Assembly (NCBI GenBank): GCA_039000515.1
Contig: JBCFYV010001001.1
Location: 6,563,033 to 6,627,032 of the forward strand
From: Timema cristinae
Taxonomy: Eukaryota > Arthropoda > Insecta > Phasmatodea > Timematidae
Reading direction: 5' to 3'
Length of the DNA: 64,000 bases
Shown here: piece after piece, positions 43,721-57,600 of the stretch
Layout of the letters: every line of letters begins with the position of its first letter
Numbering within the stretch: the stretch's first letter is position 1
The notes under the pieces: generated by a model
What the model was told of the DNA's origin: nothing
The model's input: only the letters and a program-made list of their open reading frames with translations
Database searches by the model: none
Position numbers and translations under genes: made by a program

Positions 43721-46700
43721 GGGAGGTAACTATTTTCAAGATTAGTTTAATAAAGCCTGGTAATAAAGTACTGGCCGTATAAACTAACCCATATATTCTT
43801 CCATATGAACCTGTCTAAGGTTTAAAGCCTGAGCAAAGAACAAAACTTATCAGCTTACTTGTAGATTTGTTGACCAATGATTTGCAGTGAAAACTTAGAA
43901 ACAGCTGATTGATCTCACATGTTTTATTTTCAAAATGGACAGATTTTCAGGGAGATCATTGTTCCAATGCAAGATTTCTAAATTTATTGTTATGTCATGG
44001 CCCAACTTGACACACAGAGTTGACAACTTGCCTTAGTACATTTGGCAATGATATTACAAATGTTTAATTCTACAACGGATAACACTACTAAATTGCTGAC
44101 TGGTCATGAAGGGGGTTTGACCCTAATTCCATTTGTCTGTTCATCACAACTTGGAAGTGTTTTATTTATCATGACTTGTGTCAATATGTAAAGTTTTGTG
44201 TTGAAGTTCATTGTTATTATTGGAACACCTTTGTTAAAAGAATATGGTGCAGGAATACATAAATATCTCCAAAGTAGAATGCACAGAAATCACGTGAAAA
44301 GTTTAAAGACCAACATGTTGGGTAATTTTTGTTCTGCTAATGTGCAAATCTACAGTGTATGGGTTAGATATTACCTCGAAGTTTGGATATAGTTTCCACT
44401 TGAGTTGGAAGAAAATATTGCCAGAATCCTATCAAAATTGGAAATTAATTACATATTGTTTTGAGAGAGAGACATTTTACATAGATGAGTACTGTTACAG
44501 GCCTAATACTTCCCAAGTTATATTGAGGTAGGCGCAGCATTGCATCCATATAAAAATAAAGGTTTAGAAATTAAAACAAAGTACACCTTACTATTTGTTA
44601 ATCAGTGTGTATTGAAAAGATATTAAAAGTTTACTGCAAAGTGTTGAATTATGATGCATTAAACAATTTTGAAAAATGTACATGAAATGATCATTCACGA
44701 CCACGCAGTGAGGACAACACCTTGCTCTCAGAATACCAACCTGAACATGATGTAGCATTACATTGAAACTGGTAGTCAAATGGTGCCTGCTCATTCAGCC
44801 AATTTTTGAAGTGTGGTATGTTATTCAATAGTCTGTGTTAACATACTGACCAGTAGCTGTTCTAAAATGGATCTATATTGAAATTTGTCATATTGATGAG
44901 ATGCAAACTGTTCATAATGTATAGAAGCTTTGTTCTTCCTTAAAAATGTTTCGAAGATACAAACATTAATTGAGGTTTTAAAAGTTTGAAGTGAAGGAGA
45001 TTATTTGGCTTTTAGACATTTCAAAATTTCGCACACCAAATTGGATTACAATTTTAAAAGTAATAGCTTGAAAGTTATAAACTTAGGATAAATTATGTCC
45101 ATTGAATAATTTATTTAAATATAGGGAATAAGGATTGATTTTCAATAATACAAGGAAGTGGTTTTAACAAGGTTAGTAGATTTATTTATTCAAAATGAAA
45201 TAAGCGAATTTTATTGAAGTTGTGGGAGCAAAATTGGGACCCAAAGTCAAATAAATAAATGATAGTAAAAAGAACGAGTAAAATTGTATACTATTATATA
45301 GACATGGGATATTCTATGCGTCAATTCTTTTGATACCTTTTGATTCTTGAGGTTATCAAGAAAATACCTTGATTCCTATAAAATGCATACAAATGACTGA
45401 ATCCTTTATTAAGAGATAAATGAATATCAATGTTACAGGCTGTTCGTAACATATTTTGTTATTTACGCAATACATTTTTGTAATAAACCTTATAAAAATA
45501 TTAATCAAATTTGAAAACCTAAAAATTAATATTTTGATTCCGCGTAAAAATGTTTACCATGGTAGATAGCATAATGTATTCCAGAAAACAAAAACAAACC
45601 TCCTTGTTAACGGATACAAACGGTTTGTTAAGAAATATATTACAATTCTTTGCAAATTTACTGTCACAACTTAAATAATAATGTAAGTAAGGTTTATTCC
45701 AAAACTTAAAGCCAAAATTAAAATCATTACTGTAATTTGTAGATAAAATAATATTTTTAAAGTCTAATTAATTAAATATGGTTTTTAATTTTAAAATGTA
45801 GGTGTATCTTAAATCTAGTAATATTTTAGAAATTTAGCCTTTTGATAATAAATAACTTTGAATAATGTAAGTGAATCTAATTAAGGTATAAAACAAACAC
45901 CGTTGAGAGGTTCTATAAGTACCGGTGTGCGAGTACTCCAAATTTCAATATAAAACTTGAAAAATTTCAATTTTCTATCTTTTCCTTGTAAATTCCTTTG
46001 TTGATTAACTTTATTCAATTTTAAAGATATAATTTCATAGCAAAGACTAATTGAATATTTCCTTTTGTCAAATTAAAAAAACTTGTTTTCATTCAAACTC
46101 GACTCAAAGTGAAAATTGCCTACTCACACACCACTAGGTACAAGACCTGTAGGTGATTTTGGATTGTGCAAGAGCGACATTCGCAAGCTCCACTGAGATG
46201 TGAGATGAAAAGGGGATCAGTTACCAGTCCGAGGTGTGGTCGTGAAGTACAGCTATAGGTTTGACTTAGTCAACAAGCACAATAAAATAATTTCAACTTA
46301 TTTACATAATTTTGTACCAAGGTCATTAAGGAGTAGTTTTAGATCCATTCTCCACAGCAACAATTAATTCCTTTATTCCTTGATCAATGTCACTCTTTAG
46401 TATGGTTTAAGTGAATCAGTGTCTATAAATTTCCAAAGAAAAATAACACCATACAGTTTTTGTTAAGTAAAATTTTGTAGTGTAAATTAAAATAACTTTG
46501 GGAAGCAATTAACACACTATGTATATTAACATTTTAACCTATAATGAATTCACATGAGAAGTGTAACAGTTATTTTAACCCTGGGTCACCAATCAGATCT
46601 CCTGGAGGGTCATTAATTGGGTTTAAGACCAGTTGTTGATAAAGGCTTTGTTGAAAAATTAATAAACATAGATTATGGTTATCACAGAGGCCAACTGATT

Positions 46701-48320
46701 CTATAGTAATGGGAATTTATAAAATAAACTAATAGGACTAAGTGCGAATTTAATGAGAAAAGCCCACCCCAAGAGAAAATGTGGAAGAATTCACACATGC
46801 ATTTAAAAAAAATAGAGCAACAATGCTGAAATATTAATCTATTTAAATGTGTGTGACTAATACTACTAGTAGTAAAGGAAGAAAGGATGAGGACGTCACT
46901 TTTGTGTATTGGATTCTTCCCACATTTTCCTCTTTCACTAGATTGGCTTTCTTCATTAAATTTGCAGTTTTTTTATTTTATTTAAATTAATTCTATTAAT
47001 ACTTACCTTGAATGGAACATACCTGATGGCCTTACAATCTGCAGCAGAGTTCACTATATAGTGTTGAGGAAAGTCCTGATTTTTAAAATTAGTCCAAGTT
47101 TTGGAGTGAGTGTATTTAAAATTTTAATGTCCATTATTGTAAAAATATTGTGTCAGCACTAATTATAACTTAGATGCCCCCTTCCAAATTTGGAATGGTA
47201 ATTATTTTGACATTAAAAAAATATATGTGTACGTGAATGTCGATTAGGATTCTATTGACACACAAATATGTTGATTTTAAATAGGAATAATTGATTTAAT
47301 TTATTTATTGAAATTAAATTCAAAATGGAACATTTTAAGAAAACTGTAGTCTTGGAAAATATAAAAAGGAACGGCACAGTTTAAGTGACAATATTTTTAT
47401 TTTCTCGAATACACTATTTTAAGATTCCCTCCCCGTTCCCATCACAACCATTCCTGTCGTATTACCTTTCCCGTCTATCCACATTTGATTAATTTAATGG
47501 TGTAAGATGAAGAAAATAAATATAATTTAGATAAATCTATACTCAATTCACACTGAAAGGTTGCAAGCTTACTGTGCACATTTCCACTATGATGCAGCTT
47601 TAAGATAGGACCAGTGTATTCCTTCAAGAAATGACTGCTACTGGTTAAACGGAGACTACATACATTTAAGTGGAAAGATATTCCAGCTACATCCAACCGA
47701 ATATCAGAATTCAACTCCCCTTACCCCCCCCCCTTGGCAAATCAGATTAGATGAAATTAACGTTTAAGTCCGTATGCCCACTGAAATGGGGTTTCATTTA
47801 AATAACTTTAACTTGTTGGAATTCCATATATTGTTTTTCCTCCATGATCATTCCCCGCTCACCTTCAGCACCATTTGTTGTCAGGTGATATAGCTCTGCA
47901 ATTTCCTCTTCTTTGTACCTTTGATTAAATCAGTATTAAATACAAAATTAAATTGGTTAGACCATTTTAAGAAGAGACACACTTGATTTGTATACGACCA
48001 GAGTTTTTTATAAGTAGACTGTCAGAGAGTAGGAGCCATCTAGAAGTCTTTAAGACGTCGTGAAAATAAAGTAAGACAATTTTGGTGGAAAATCATACCA
48101 TGCAAATTAGTTAATATTTAATATGGAAAATTAAGCTTTAATTTCCTTTATGAAAAAGAGCAAATCAAGCGCTACCATACTCAATTTTGTATGTTATCAA
48201 AATAAGAGAAAAAGGAGCCAATGTGTAGCTAAGAGAAAAGCGGATCTGACCCATTTCTAACCCCCACAGAACTTAAAAAAATTGTCTGAGATAGGTAAAG
48301 TTTACTTCAAATATGCCTGG
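43721..48320. other. Long unannotated AT-rich region
   Basis: No confident feature in 4.6 kb. Overlapping + frames at 44198-44531 and a minus frame at 47475-47714 lack motifs. At 47820-47935 the minus strand reads RYKEEEIAELYHLTTNGAE and GERGMIMEEKQYMEF, an acidic coding-like peptide after an AG, but with a poor pyrimidine tract. A C11 run lies near 47725. Confidence 0.3.
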
Positions 48321-48592
48321 TATTTATTAATGGAACACTTGCCTCAGTAGTGTTGGCTAAAGTGCTAGTTTCATGTTGAGCTTGAGTACAGAGGACGGGG
48401 AGATCGAGGTTTGAATCTTGGCCAGGTGATCTGGGGATAATTTCCCCCTCTTCCTTATAAAAATGCGGGCTCACTTCTTTTAAATTCAACCGTTCCAATT
48501 CCTAATCAATTAGCGTAATTAGTACTTAGGCATATAACCTGAACAGGTAGTAAGACATGGTGCTAAATAAAAAAATAAATAAATAAAAATAA
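48321..48592 (+). mobile_element. SINE-C, the only + strand copy, with (AAAT)n tail
   Basis: Head at 48345 onward, B box GAGGTTTGAATCTTGG near 48410, body with ATGCGGGCTCACTTC, 3' end TAACCTGAACAGGTAGTAAG plus GTGCTAAAT, and an AAAT-rich tail at 48565-48592. It confirms the 3' end of the family and its retroposon nature. Confidence 0.8.
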
Positions 48593-49014
48593 ATGAATAT
48601 ATATCAATGAAACATTAACACTATTAAAATAATAATAAAAGCTAGAAACAACTTTTTAGAAATCTATTACAAACAAGAGCATTATGCTTAAGGCCAAACA
48701 CACTTGAAATTTGTATCGAAAAAGAGACAAAAAGAATATACAAAGATCCCTTGGGAGGCCTGCAGTGTGTATTCAATGTATCTAGAGATAGAACTAGATC
48801 ACTGAGCTTTGTTTTTTTAGCACCATTGTGAGGAGGGGGCGAGTCAGATAATGTGTGATGTCCCATTACAATCAAGCGTATTGGGCAACAGCATCATGTA
48901 TTAATAAGCCCGAATGGGTGCATATATGAACCAACCATCTGACTTTGATAAATGAACTCACAAACATGTTTAACTAAGTTATATAGGCTCTACAATTTAG
49001 TTTGACAGTTTATG

Positions 49015-49212
49015 AACAGCCCCTAATACCCATTTGGTTGTACTATATGCATGTGTACTAATTACACAATAAATTAGGGATGAGGAAGCGTAACCATATT
49101 TGCATGGGAGAGTTTAAAACCATCCTCAAAACATCCAACAGAGATTCAAACCCCTTCGCCAGTCCTGTCTTTTGAGAGAGTGACACCTTAGACCATTCGA
49201 CAGAGATGATTG
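49015..49212 (-). mobile_element. SINE-C copy
   Basis: TACCCATTTGGTTGTACTAT, ATTAGGGATGAGGAAGCG, TTTGCATGGGAGAGTTTAAA, reversed B box GAGATTCAAACCCC and GTGACACCTTAGACCATTCG follow the family order. Confidence 0.75.
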
Positions 49213-49410
49213 AGAGCAGTTTAAAAGATTCAAAATAAAATTTCCTCTCTTCATAATATTAATCAAAGAAGCTGAGAGATAGAGGTTGATTCAAACATTA
49301 GATGACTTTAAGAAAAGAATAAAATTCTTGGAGCTGAAGGAGGCAGAGGACAGCTCACATTGGCGGTCTAAGTTCACTGACAAAAGGAATGGACCTGTCA
49401 TTAAACGAAA

Positions 49411-49454
49411 CTAATAATATAATATATAAATAATAATAATATAATAATAATAAT
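49411..49454. repeat. (AAT)n microsatellite
   Basis: Imperfect TAA/AAT units with TA interruptions. Confidence 0.93.
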
Positions 49455-49455
49455 G

Positions 49456-51739
49456 GCTCCTGCAAAGGAAGTGATTATGTTAAATGTTGTGTAGATGCTT
49501 GAGTGGTGGAAGTTTTGCTGCAGCTTTTGCTCCACAAGGATTTAAAGGAATTTACATTATATTGATGTGACACCAAGCAAGCTTTGGTGTTTGCTATTGG
49601 GTACTTTTAGGTTGCATGTTTTAATAATAAAATATGACAATTTGGTGTAGCAACAACAATTTAGTGCTTTAACATTGTCACTATGCATTAGAGTATTTGT
49701 AGTATTTTGATATAAAATGAGTAAATCTACTAGTGTCACATTAACAAGTTATTTAACCATTTAATAAACTTTTATCTGCGATAAAATACCGCAATGGCAC
49801 GTTTACCAGCTCCTAATAATATTGAACTTAAGTATTTGTTATCAAATAAAACATAGGCTTGTAATGACTCAGTACGGTGGCTAAGTGCCTGACCAATACA
49901 CAACTCTTTCAACATTGAATGTGGAAATAATACCAACTAAGAATGAAGAAAGGCAGTAGGCAAGTGATGGAACAGCATCTTGCTGACCGCAATGCTAAAC
50001 TATGAGATGCAACGATAATGGAGCAGCATGGATATAGGCAAACATACAAGTAGGCAGTCACAAACTTAACTATAAGTGGACATTTACGAGTCAGTGACAC
50101 TAAATAAGATAGAGTTTATCCAAGCAATTTGACATTCCTGTGGAAAATGGATGATCGATTGTGTTGCCGGACTGTTGAGCAAACCCAAGTACAATCTGTT
50201 TTGGTGTCCAATGGATATGGATCGTAACAGTGGTGCTAAAAGTAAATAGTTAAGTCAAGGACACATGATACACTACTAGTGTGGTGGCTGATAGGTTCTT
50301 CTTGTACAACTGGTTTCCTCTTGGTTGCAGCGTTGTGCAATAAGCTTGATGTCGCTGTTGGTCATCGATGAGATCCAAAGCGAGTAATGTATGCAAGTTG
50401 ATGCCAATCTGGATTGTAGGCCAGACAAGCGCTCATTAGATGGTTGGTCAATCCCAAGCAGGAATGGTGGAGATGACACAATTAACGGTTTTGAGGATGC
50501 TTGAGACTTTGCAGTATAATTTGTATGATGCTGATGACCTGAAATTGGAAGCTTTAAAGACAAAGCACAAGATTGCTAAGAAAAAGGGGTGCAGATACCA
50601 TCCCAAGAAGTTATGTTCAAATTATTAACTTGGTTTCGGTTTTAAAAGTGGAAAAGCAAAAGAGGGCCAGAGTTCCCAAACACACAGTAGCAATAATTCT
50701 CTTTCAGTTTTCCCTTTCTGTCATCTCAACAAATTACTAAACCAAGTGTGAGACTAATAAATTAAATGTAAAAGATGAGTTTTTATACGATAAGTTTTAT
50801 TTACTTGCAATCCTTTCCTTGTTAATATATAAGATGCTGGACATGTATTGATGGCAATATCCTCCAGCTGAATAATTTATGAGGTCATGCTAACCCCATA
50901 ATGGAAGTTGGAAGGTTTCCCTCCAGCTGTTTGTTGTTGGAAGTATCAGGTCCCACAGTAATATAACTCTGTAGCTAGCCTAGCGAATAACACATTGACG
51001 CTTCTGTGTGAATAGCTAACTTAACTCTTTCTGTACTATTGATTGTCCCTCATTGTTCCACTGATCAATTAATAGAAACTCCAACTAATGATAAACATTT
51101 TGAATAAATATTTTTATGGAGGGGTGGCTTGCAGCCTACTAGATAGACAGAGAGGCTTAATTGGGGGAGGTAAAGTGGTGCCTTGAGGTTTTTACATAAT
51201 TATATATATAAAACCATTAAATATTTCCGAGGGATGAGGGCAGGGGAGTAAAATATATCATTAAGACGTTCAACAACCAAGTGCTCAACTCAATATACAC
51301 GAGTGGGAATAGACCTGGAATAATTTCTTAGCATTTTGTTTATCAGAACTCATTTGGTAAAGATCCTGGTGTTTACCTGTCTTTGGGATAAATTAAAGTG
51401 AAGAGGGAACTATCAGACATGAGATATCTCAACCACATTAGTTCTATTCAAAGAGCTGAATTTTACCAAGATAGGAGTAGATGGAAAATTTTCACCCTCA
51501 CATCTTTGCTTTGCACACAAGAGGTCAGAGTCAGAGAATAATATCATTCTGGAAAATGACATGCTTTACTTGAAGTTAGAAAATCAAGTCACAGTAAAAT
51601 ATAGCTTAAAAAAACTTAAGATGTGCATTGCTGGACAAACAAACATGTTTCTTTAAAAATCATAAATATGTTTACATAATATATTTAAAACAAGACACAA
51701 AAAAAGTTGAAATTGAAAGTTTTCTTCATCTAAATAGTT
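49456..51739. other. Unannotated region
   Basis: Overlapping frames at 50276-50563 (-) and 50440-50628 (+) are GC-richer than the surroundings but show no family motif, and the strand is ambiguous. The rest is AT-rich. Confidence 0.3.
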
Positions 51740-51908
51740 GTGTCACATCTTACTACCCGTGTGAGATACACAAAGGGAAATTAGAGAAAAGTATCTGCAT
51801 TTAGATGCAGGGAGAGAAAAACATCACTCCTGTACACCAGGACGAGATTTGAACTCAAAAGTTCGTCACCATAAAACCAAACCTGGTAAGACCACTACGA
51901 TTTCTTCA
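51740..51908 (-). mobile_element. SINE-C copy
   Basis: GTCACATCTTACTACCCGTG is the 3' end. TTTAGATGCAGGGAGAG, CTCCTGTACACCAGGACGAG and the reversed B box GAGATTTGAACTCA follow. The central body is shortened. Confidence 0.72.
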
Positions 51909-52348
51909 CTGAACATAATAAGCAAAATAAACTTATTCTTATAAAAATAATCACAAATTTTGGGCTGCCATAAATTTAAGGTGAAAGAGTATTCAGGTAT
52001 GTGTCCAGTTGGGTTCCTGTTATATTAGGCATACTTGGGGGTTTAATTATTAGAAATTCAGTTTGAAACTGAACTTTACCAAATATTTTTGGGCCAAGAT
52101 TGAAACAGTCAAGGTTTGAAAGATGAAATAAAAATAGATTACCACTTCTATTTGCAGAAACTAATTACATATGACTAAATAGTTTGCACTAAATAATCCT
52201 AATTAACAATTACTAGTATAAAGTGGAATGTTTTAGATGGTAACAGACAACATCAAAATAGCTATATTAGTCGGTTATAAATGTGTTTTTTTTTGTGTAA
52301 GCTTTTAATGCGATTTATTGAATTTATTTCTAAAACTATGAAGCAATA

Positions 52349-52419
52349 TATATAATAGTGTACCAACTGCTCAGATAATTATATAATAGTGTACCAACTG
52401 TTCAGATAGTTATATAATG
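52349..52419. repeat. Tandem duplication, 31-bp unit
   Basis: TATATAATAGTGTACCAACT starts at 52349 and 52380, and a partial unit starts at 52411. Two full units differ at two bases. Confidence 0.93.
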
Positions 52420-52627
52420 ATTGTTAAATTATTACACTGAAATTACACCAAAAGATAAAAACTGTTTTTCCGAGGTAATTTAATCTCCTTCCAAAATGCC
52501 AACGGATTAGTTAATATTAGCTCTGGTCTTGTTTTCAAATACGCTTAGACTTCACTCTTAGTTGTGATGTCTAAACAAGTTAGGTAGCATAAGCAAAAGT
52601 TAGTTTGTTCAAGTTGCATTAACAACT

Positions 52628-52790
52628 TTTTTTAAGCACCGCGCGTACCACTCGTTAGGGTTATACGCTTATATACTAATTAAGCTAGTGGGACTAAAAT
52701 GAGGAAGGTTTTATTTAGAGGAAGTATACACACATTTATGCAGAGAGTGGTAAACATTACTATCACATTCAAAACTTAATTGGGTATAAT
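52628..52790 (-). mobile_element. SINE-C, 3' half only
   Basis: T-run, AAGCACCGCGCGTACCACTC, GTTAGGGTTATACGCTTATA, ATGAGGAAGGTTTTATTTAG and CACACATTTATGCAGAGAGT match the tail and body. The B box and head are absent or unrecognisable. Confidence 0.65.
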
Positions 52791-53094
52791 ATATCCCGAT
52801 TTTGGTTGGAAGAACAGTTAAAATTCAAATATATTTCTTTGCTGTCAACATTGATAGCATTTTTCTATATAATTGTTATTTTATAGGTATTAATATAGTC
52901 TATTAAAAGTAACAACTGCAGATAACATGATATGATGTATGAATTTATTAAAATAGTTTTAGTAACTACCAAATACAGTTCTTCCTACCAAAATCAGGAA
53001 ATGTAATAAGTAACTAACTTGAGCAGTTACTCAATTGAATAATAAATGCATTAAAAGAGAGTATAGTTAATTAGATTGTCCTTGCACAACTAAC

Positions 53095-53938
53095 TATTCA
53101 TCCGGGCTATTCACATTTAATAACACTAATGGGGAAGAAATGAAAATATAATTTAGATGAAATGTACCCACATTTGTATGGGAACAATTTACAGGGTTGC
53201 CATTATTCTACAAATAAAAAATGTATTTTTTGGGGGGTAGAAATGCTTATTTTCCCAGAGTTTTAAAATCTGGAATCTCTTAACCCATGGCCTGCCGACT
53301 CAAATTGCAGAAACACACAACAAATTAAGGTCATGAATCTGATGTAAATACATAAATAAATAATTTACATAAGATTTTCAGAATCATAATTATAGTGTGA
53401 CTTGTGTATGGATAAATGGGTGTATATAATATAATTTGATTCTACAACTCTATGTAGGTGCATGGCCAATTCCCCAAGAACTTAAAACAGCCCTCAGCCA
53501 GGGAATAGTTGGACATGCCTGCTTTAGATAGTATAGAGAAATTAAATCAAATTTTCTATAAATTGACCACCAAATTATGTTATTGGCGTTAGAACAGGAA
53601 GATTTGTCCTTGAAGGAGAAACGTATGCAGCAGTTATGAAGACCAATGTTTCAGGGTAAGAAAAAGAGGTAAAACATATATTCAAACCAGCGTGACTAGT
53701 TAATCCACTTCTACTTCCATGCAAAGACCCACTATAAAAAGCCTTCAGCTTTATATAACAAATATTACAGCTATTTGTTTTTGAGAAATCCTTGTTTTAT
53801 CAAATGGTTGGCAACCCTGCATTAAGGAAAAAAACCTCACACTTCAGTAGACCCAACCAGGATTTGAGCTCAGACATCATCGAAAACCCAATCTACTGCG
53901 AGTATGAAACCACAGAACATGCATCCGGGTTACATTTA
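53095..53938 (-). mobile_element. SINE-C, split by a MITE
   Basis: The body half lies at 53095-53191 (CACATTTGTATGGGAACAAT). The head half is at 53820-53938 (AAAAACCTCACACTTCAGTA, reversed B box AGGATTTGAGCTCA, AATCTACTGCGAGTATGAAA). A 628-bp MITE separates them. Confidence 0.75.
53192..53819. mobile_element. CAGGGTTGCC MITE inserted in SINE-C (628 bp)
   Basis: Begins CAGGGTTGCCATTATTC and ends TTGGCAACCCTG. The interior is longer than in the 36153 copy and has no transposase. No convincing target duplication can be read: the flanks are ACAATTTA and CATTAAGG. Confidence 0.8.
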
Positions 53939-53984
53939 ATCAATTGATTATTTTATTAATGTTACAATACCTTGTATCTAATCT

Positions 53985-54085
53985 GTACTCCCATCTCCTT
54001 CATGCGTCAATTTCTTGATATAGATTCAGGATGCTGTACTCCCACTCCTTCATGCGTCAATTTCTTGATATAGACTCAGGATGTT
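53985..54085. repeat. Tandem duplication, about 50-bp unit
   Basis: GTACTCCCATCTCCTTCATG...TAGATTCAGGATGCT at 53985 is followed at 54036 by GTACTCCCACTCCTTCATG...TAGACTCAGGATGTT. The units differ by a few bases. Confidence 0.93.
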
Positions 54086-54449
54086 GATGTTGACTCAGGT
54101 TGCATCACTGCTGGTCTATGGTATGTTTATTTTGCATAGCGTTGAGGACACATCATATCTTAGCATTCAATGAGTAATTTTTTGATATTCTCAACTGGTA
54201 TTTTCTCATAAGTCTTTCATTTATAACGTGAATTTGGAGTTGGTGCAATGACATGCTGCATTGGCTTGTTATAATTTAAAATCCTCTAATCAAGTGTAAC
54301 CTGAGTTTATTTACATTCCCCTTTTTTTTTGTATTAATGAGGGGAATGACCAGCAGGTTGTGTGGATTTTCTCTTTCTGTGGCTGGCAGAAATGTCAATA
54401 TATTAGAAAAGGTTCAAAATATGAACCGTATGATGTAACATATCCATAT

Positions 54450-54665
54450 CAATAATGGAGTGACAATGTTGTCGAAGATCTCCAGAAGCTGGTTGTGAAG
54501 GTGGATTGATGGGACACGGCTCAGGACAGAACATGGAGGAGGCAAGCAGGTGGGTGTACTGAAGGGAGACAGCTCAGGACAGAACAGAGAAGAGGCAGTT
54601 TGTACAATCGTGCATGGCTTTACAAGGCCTGTGATCTCCGCTAATCCATCAATCAATAAATATCC
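54450..54665 (+). pseudogene. Possible LINE reverse transcriptase C-terminal tail
   Basis: A + strand reading contains NVVEDLQKLVVKVD, WDTAQDRTWRRQAGG and a second AQDR-like repeat, QLRTEQRRGSLY. The pattern EDL..L.V..W...AQDR..WR resembles the very end of LINE reverse transcriptases. The segment GGCTCAGGACAGAACA recurs 61 bases downstream as AGCTCAGGACAGAACA, so a small duplication is present. It is short, so the assignment is tentative. Confidence 0.35.
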
Positions 54666-57600
54666 AAAGCGTAACTGCATCTTGTATGAATCCTTTTAAT
54701 GGGAAATTCATTTTATACTTTTAACTGGCGGAAACCTGGTGAAAGCGTGACAAGTATTTTCAGTACTCCAACTTCCTGTGATACTGTATAGTTAGAATGT
54801 TATTGATGACTAATTAATACTATGTTCCTACCAAGCTAATTGGGGCACAATTATACATTTTACTAAATACCCTAACATTTCGAGGGAGATGTCCATGATC
54901 CGATTTAAAAAAAAAGTTTTATTTTCTTAGATACGATAACAATCTGTGTCTAGCCCCTTGAGTCAATGTACTTACAAACAATAGTTATAAATGGAAATAT
55001 AATGATTTGATTTACTTGAATTAGTAAAAAAAAACTCGATATTATTGAATGTGAAATTTACTAAGAATTTTACCAAGAGTAATATTTTGTTAACAATAAA
55101 AACATAGGCATGTGTTCAATGGCAAAAGGTTTTCCCATTTCCCTTCTAGCCAAAGGAAAATAGTAAGTAGTTTCAAATGAACTTCAAAAATTAAGTATAA
55201 TAACATTCCTCAATAAACCAGAACAAATGAAAATTGATTAGTTGTCTGCTAATTAATTATCATAAAGTGGTCGAGAATACAAATGCACATAATTAGGCTA
55301 AGAAAACTTCTATGCAAGGTTCAAAGAGAAGCTGCTACATTGCATTAAAGATGTGATTGTTTTATATTTATTCAATAATTGTATTTTCTAGCTAAACAAA
55401 AACAAATAAAATTTGAGAGAATAATAATTTATGGTTGGATTACAGACACATACTATCTTAAGTTGTATCAAGAAAACAAACTTCAATCACCAGTGTTGTC
55501 GTTAAATTAAATTTAAACAAATGATCATGTGTACATTTTTATTTTTAGATGATTACTAGTTTAACTTCTCTGGTACCTGCTATATCATAAGTTGTCCAGT
55601 AATTTGTAATTTATTTAAAAGCTTTTGCATGTGTTCAAGCAGTGACCAGTAAACCAATGTCAGGGAGGGTTTCAGTAACTGAAGATAGTCACTTGAGAGG
55701 TTAGAAGATAAAAACTTAGCAAACACTTAAGAAACCTAACTGAAATTGCAGCATGAAGAGATCTTTTTAGATCGTGTTATACATTTTATCTATTCCATCA
55801 CTTCATGTTGTGTAGTAGATAAGTGTAAATGCTTTTCCTTCACATTAATAAAACATTATCAAAGATTTAGATTCAGTGTCAATGCACCAATTTCAGGTTA
55901 CAATTTAAAAAAAAAGGTTACTTTCTTTCTGCAATAACGCATTAGTTTAATATGTTTACCCCTATGCACTTCACTATATTAATCTTTAACAACGCCAAAT
56001 TGTTGGTCAAAAGACATTCAAGAAGTCTCATATGACCAATGAAAGTGTCATAAATACAGCCATGTTTACCTGAATGTTACTAGATGTCTGTTGCAATCAG
56101 AGTTTCATGTATGGACTGAGTTTGGTATTTTATCATAAAATAAATTGTTTCAATACGTTATGGTTACGAGTATTTGGCTGTAGAGCATATAATGCAACAT
56201 TAAGCCTAAAATCATATAAATATTTTTCTAAGAATTTTAGTGTAGTATACATCTGAATTTTTTTTTTTAGCAGAGTTGCCAACCTAGGAGAAACTGTCAA
56301 TAACCAATGTGAAAAAAATAAACCTTACAATTCATTCTTGGGAGAGGAGGAGGGGGGGGGGGGGTTATATATTTAAAATGCTACAACATTTTATATCCAA
56401 GAGATGGCCACTTAACAATCCAGAATGATGGTTTTACAAGGTTTCTTTTCTAGTTTTTCTTAAAAAGCTTTACCCTTGACTGTGAGACTGGATGAATATT
56501 TGCACATTAAAATATTTGGTAAAAGGTGTGCTGCATGCCACTAAATTTTAGTATATGAGTTGTTTATTCTTATATGTTGGATGGAAGGGCATTAAAGTCA
56601 AGATAAGTATTTTTAAGATTTTGTGGCAATCTTTTTGACCAAAATAAATATAATATCGCCCGAGTATAAACATTTAGTTTAATTTTCTACATCTATCAAT
56701 ATCAACAGTTCTTAAATATTTGCTATGAGAATATTATATTAGCATTAGATGATAAACTTTTTAGACACACAGAAAAAAGTTATCAAATTTTGTGACGCTC
56801 GTGAGATTCAAAAACTGTTGATATTATGTGTATAAAATTAAACTAAATGTATTTACTGAAGCAGTTTTGTATTTTTAATAGACAAACAAGTTTTTTTGTT
56901 ATTAATTCTACCAAGATCTTAAAGTGAGGATGACGAGGACGCCAGAAAAGATTAGTTTTCGCAGTTGTTTTTATCAAAATATTTTTTGGTCAAAACCAAT
57001 AAATATTGCTTTAGTACAGCCATAAAGCTTTATTTTCGTTACACGATATCACCAGTTCTTGGATATCTGTTAAAGATGTCCTGAAATTTAATGACCTTTT
57101 CTCTTAATTTAAAAAATGTCTCCAATTCTGCAATACTCATGACAAACATTCAACAACTTTTTGATATTACAATGCGTAGAAAATTAGAAACTTTTAGGTT
57201 CGTACTGAAGAAATATTTTATTAATTTAAAAAAAGGAAAAACTATAAAAACTGTAAATACACACAAGCCTTTTCTCGCATTCCCTACATCCCCACCTAAG
57301 CTGTGTGATATTGATATTATGTTATAATGCAAATGCAAATGCACTCCTGTCAAATATTTAAATCAAAACCATGAAAAAATTAGTTAAAAAATATTAACTA
57401 AATGCTTGTTAATCGTGTACTGGGAGATTGTTTGAACCCCGAGACTAGACTATTAATACAGTCAGTGAAGGGTTGAAAAGTTCAAAAAGATATTTGGATT
57501 TGTTCGGCCTCTTATTTTCCCTATGTATACGACCAATCATTTGGCCAGTAGAGACTGCAGCAAAGAGTATTTAGAAAATTTAGCTGGCAGAGTGGGAATT

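Noticed and set aside
50276..50628. Overlapping 95-codon (-) and 62-codon (+) frames
   Set aside because: Neither strand gives a recognisable family, and both are open only because the patch is slightly GC-richer.
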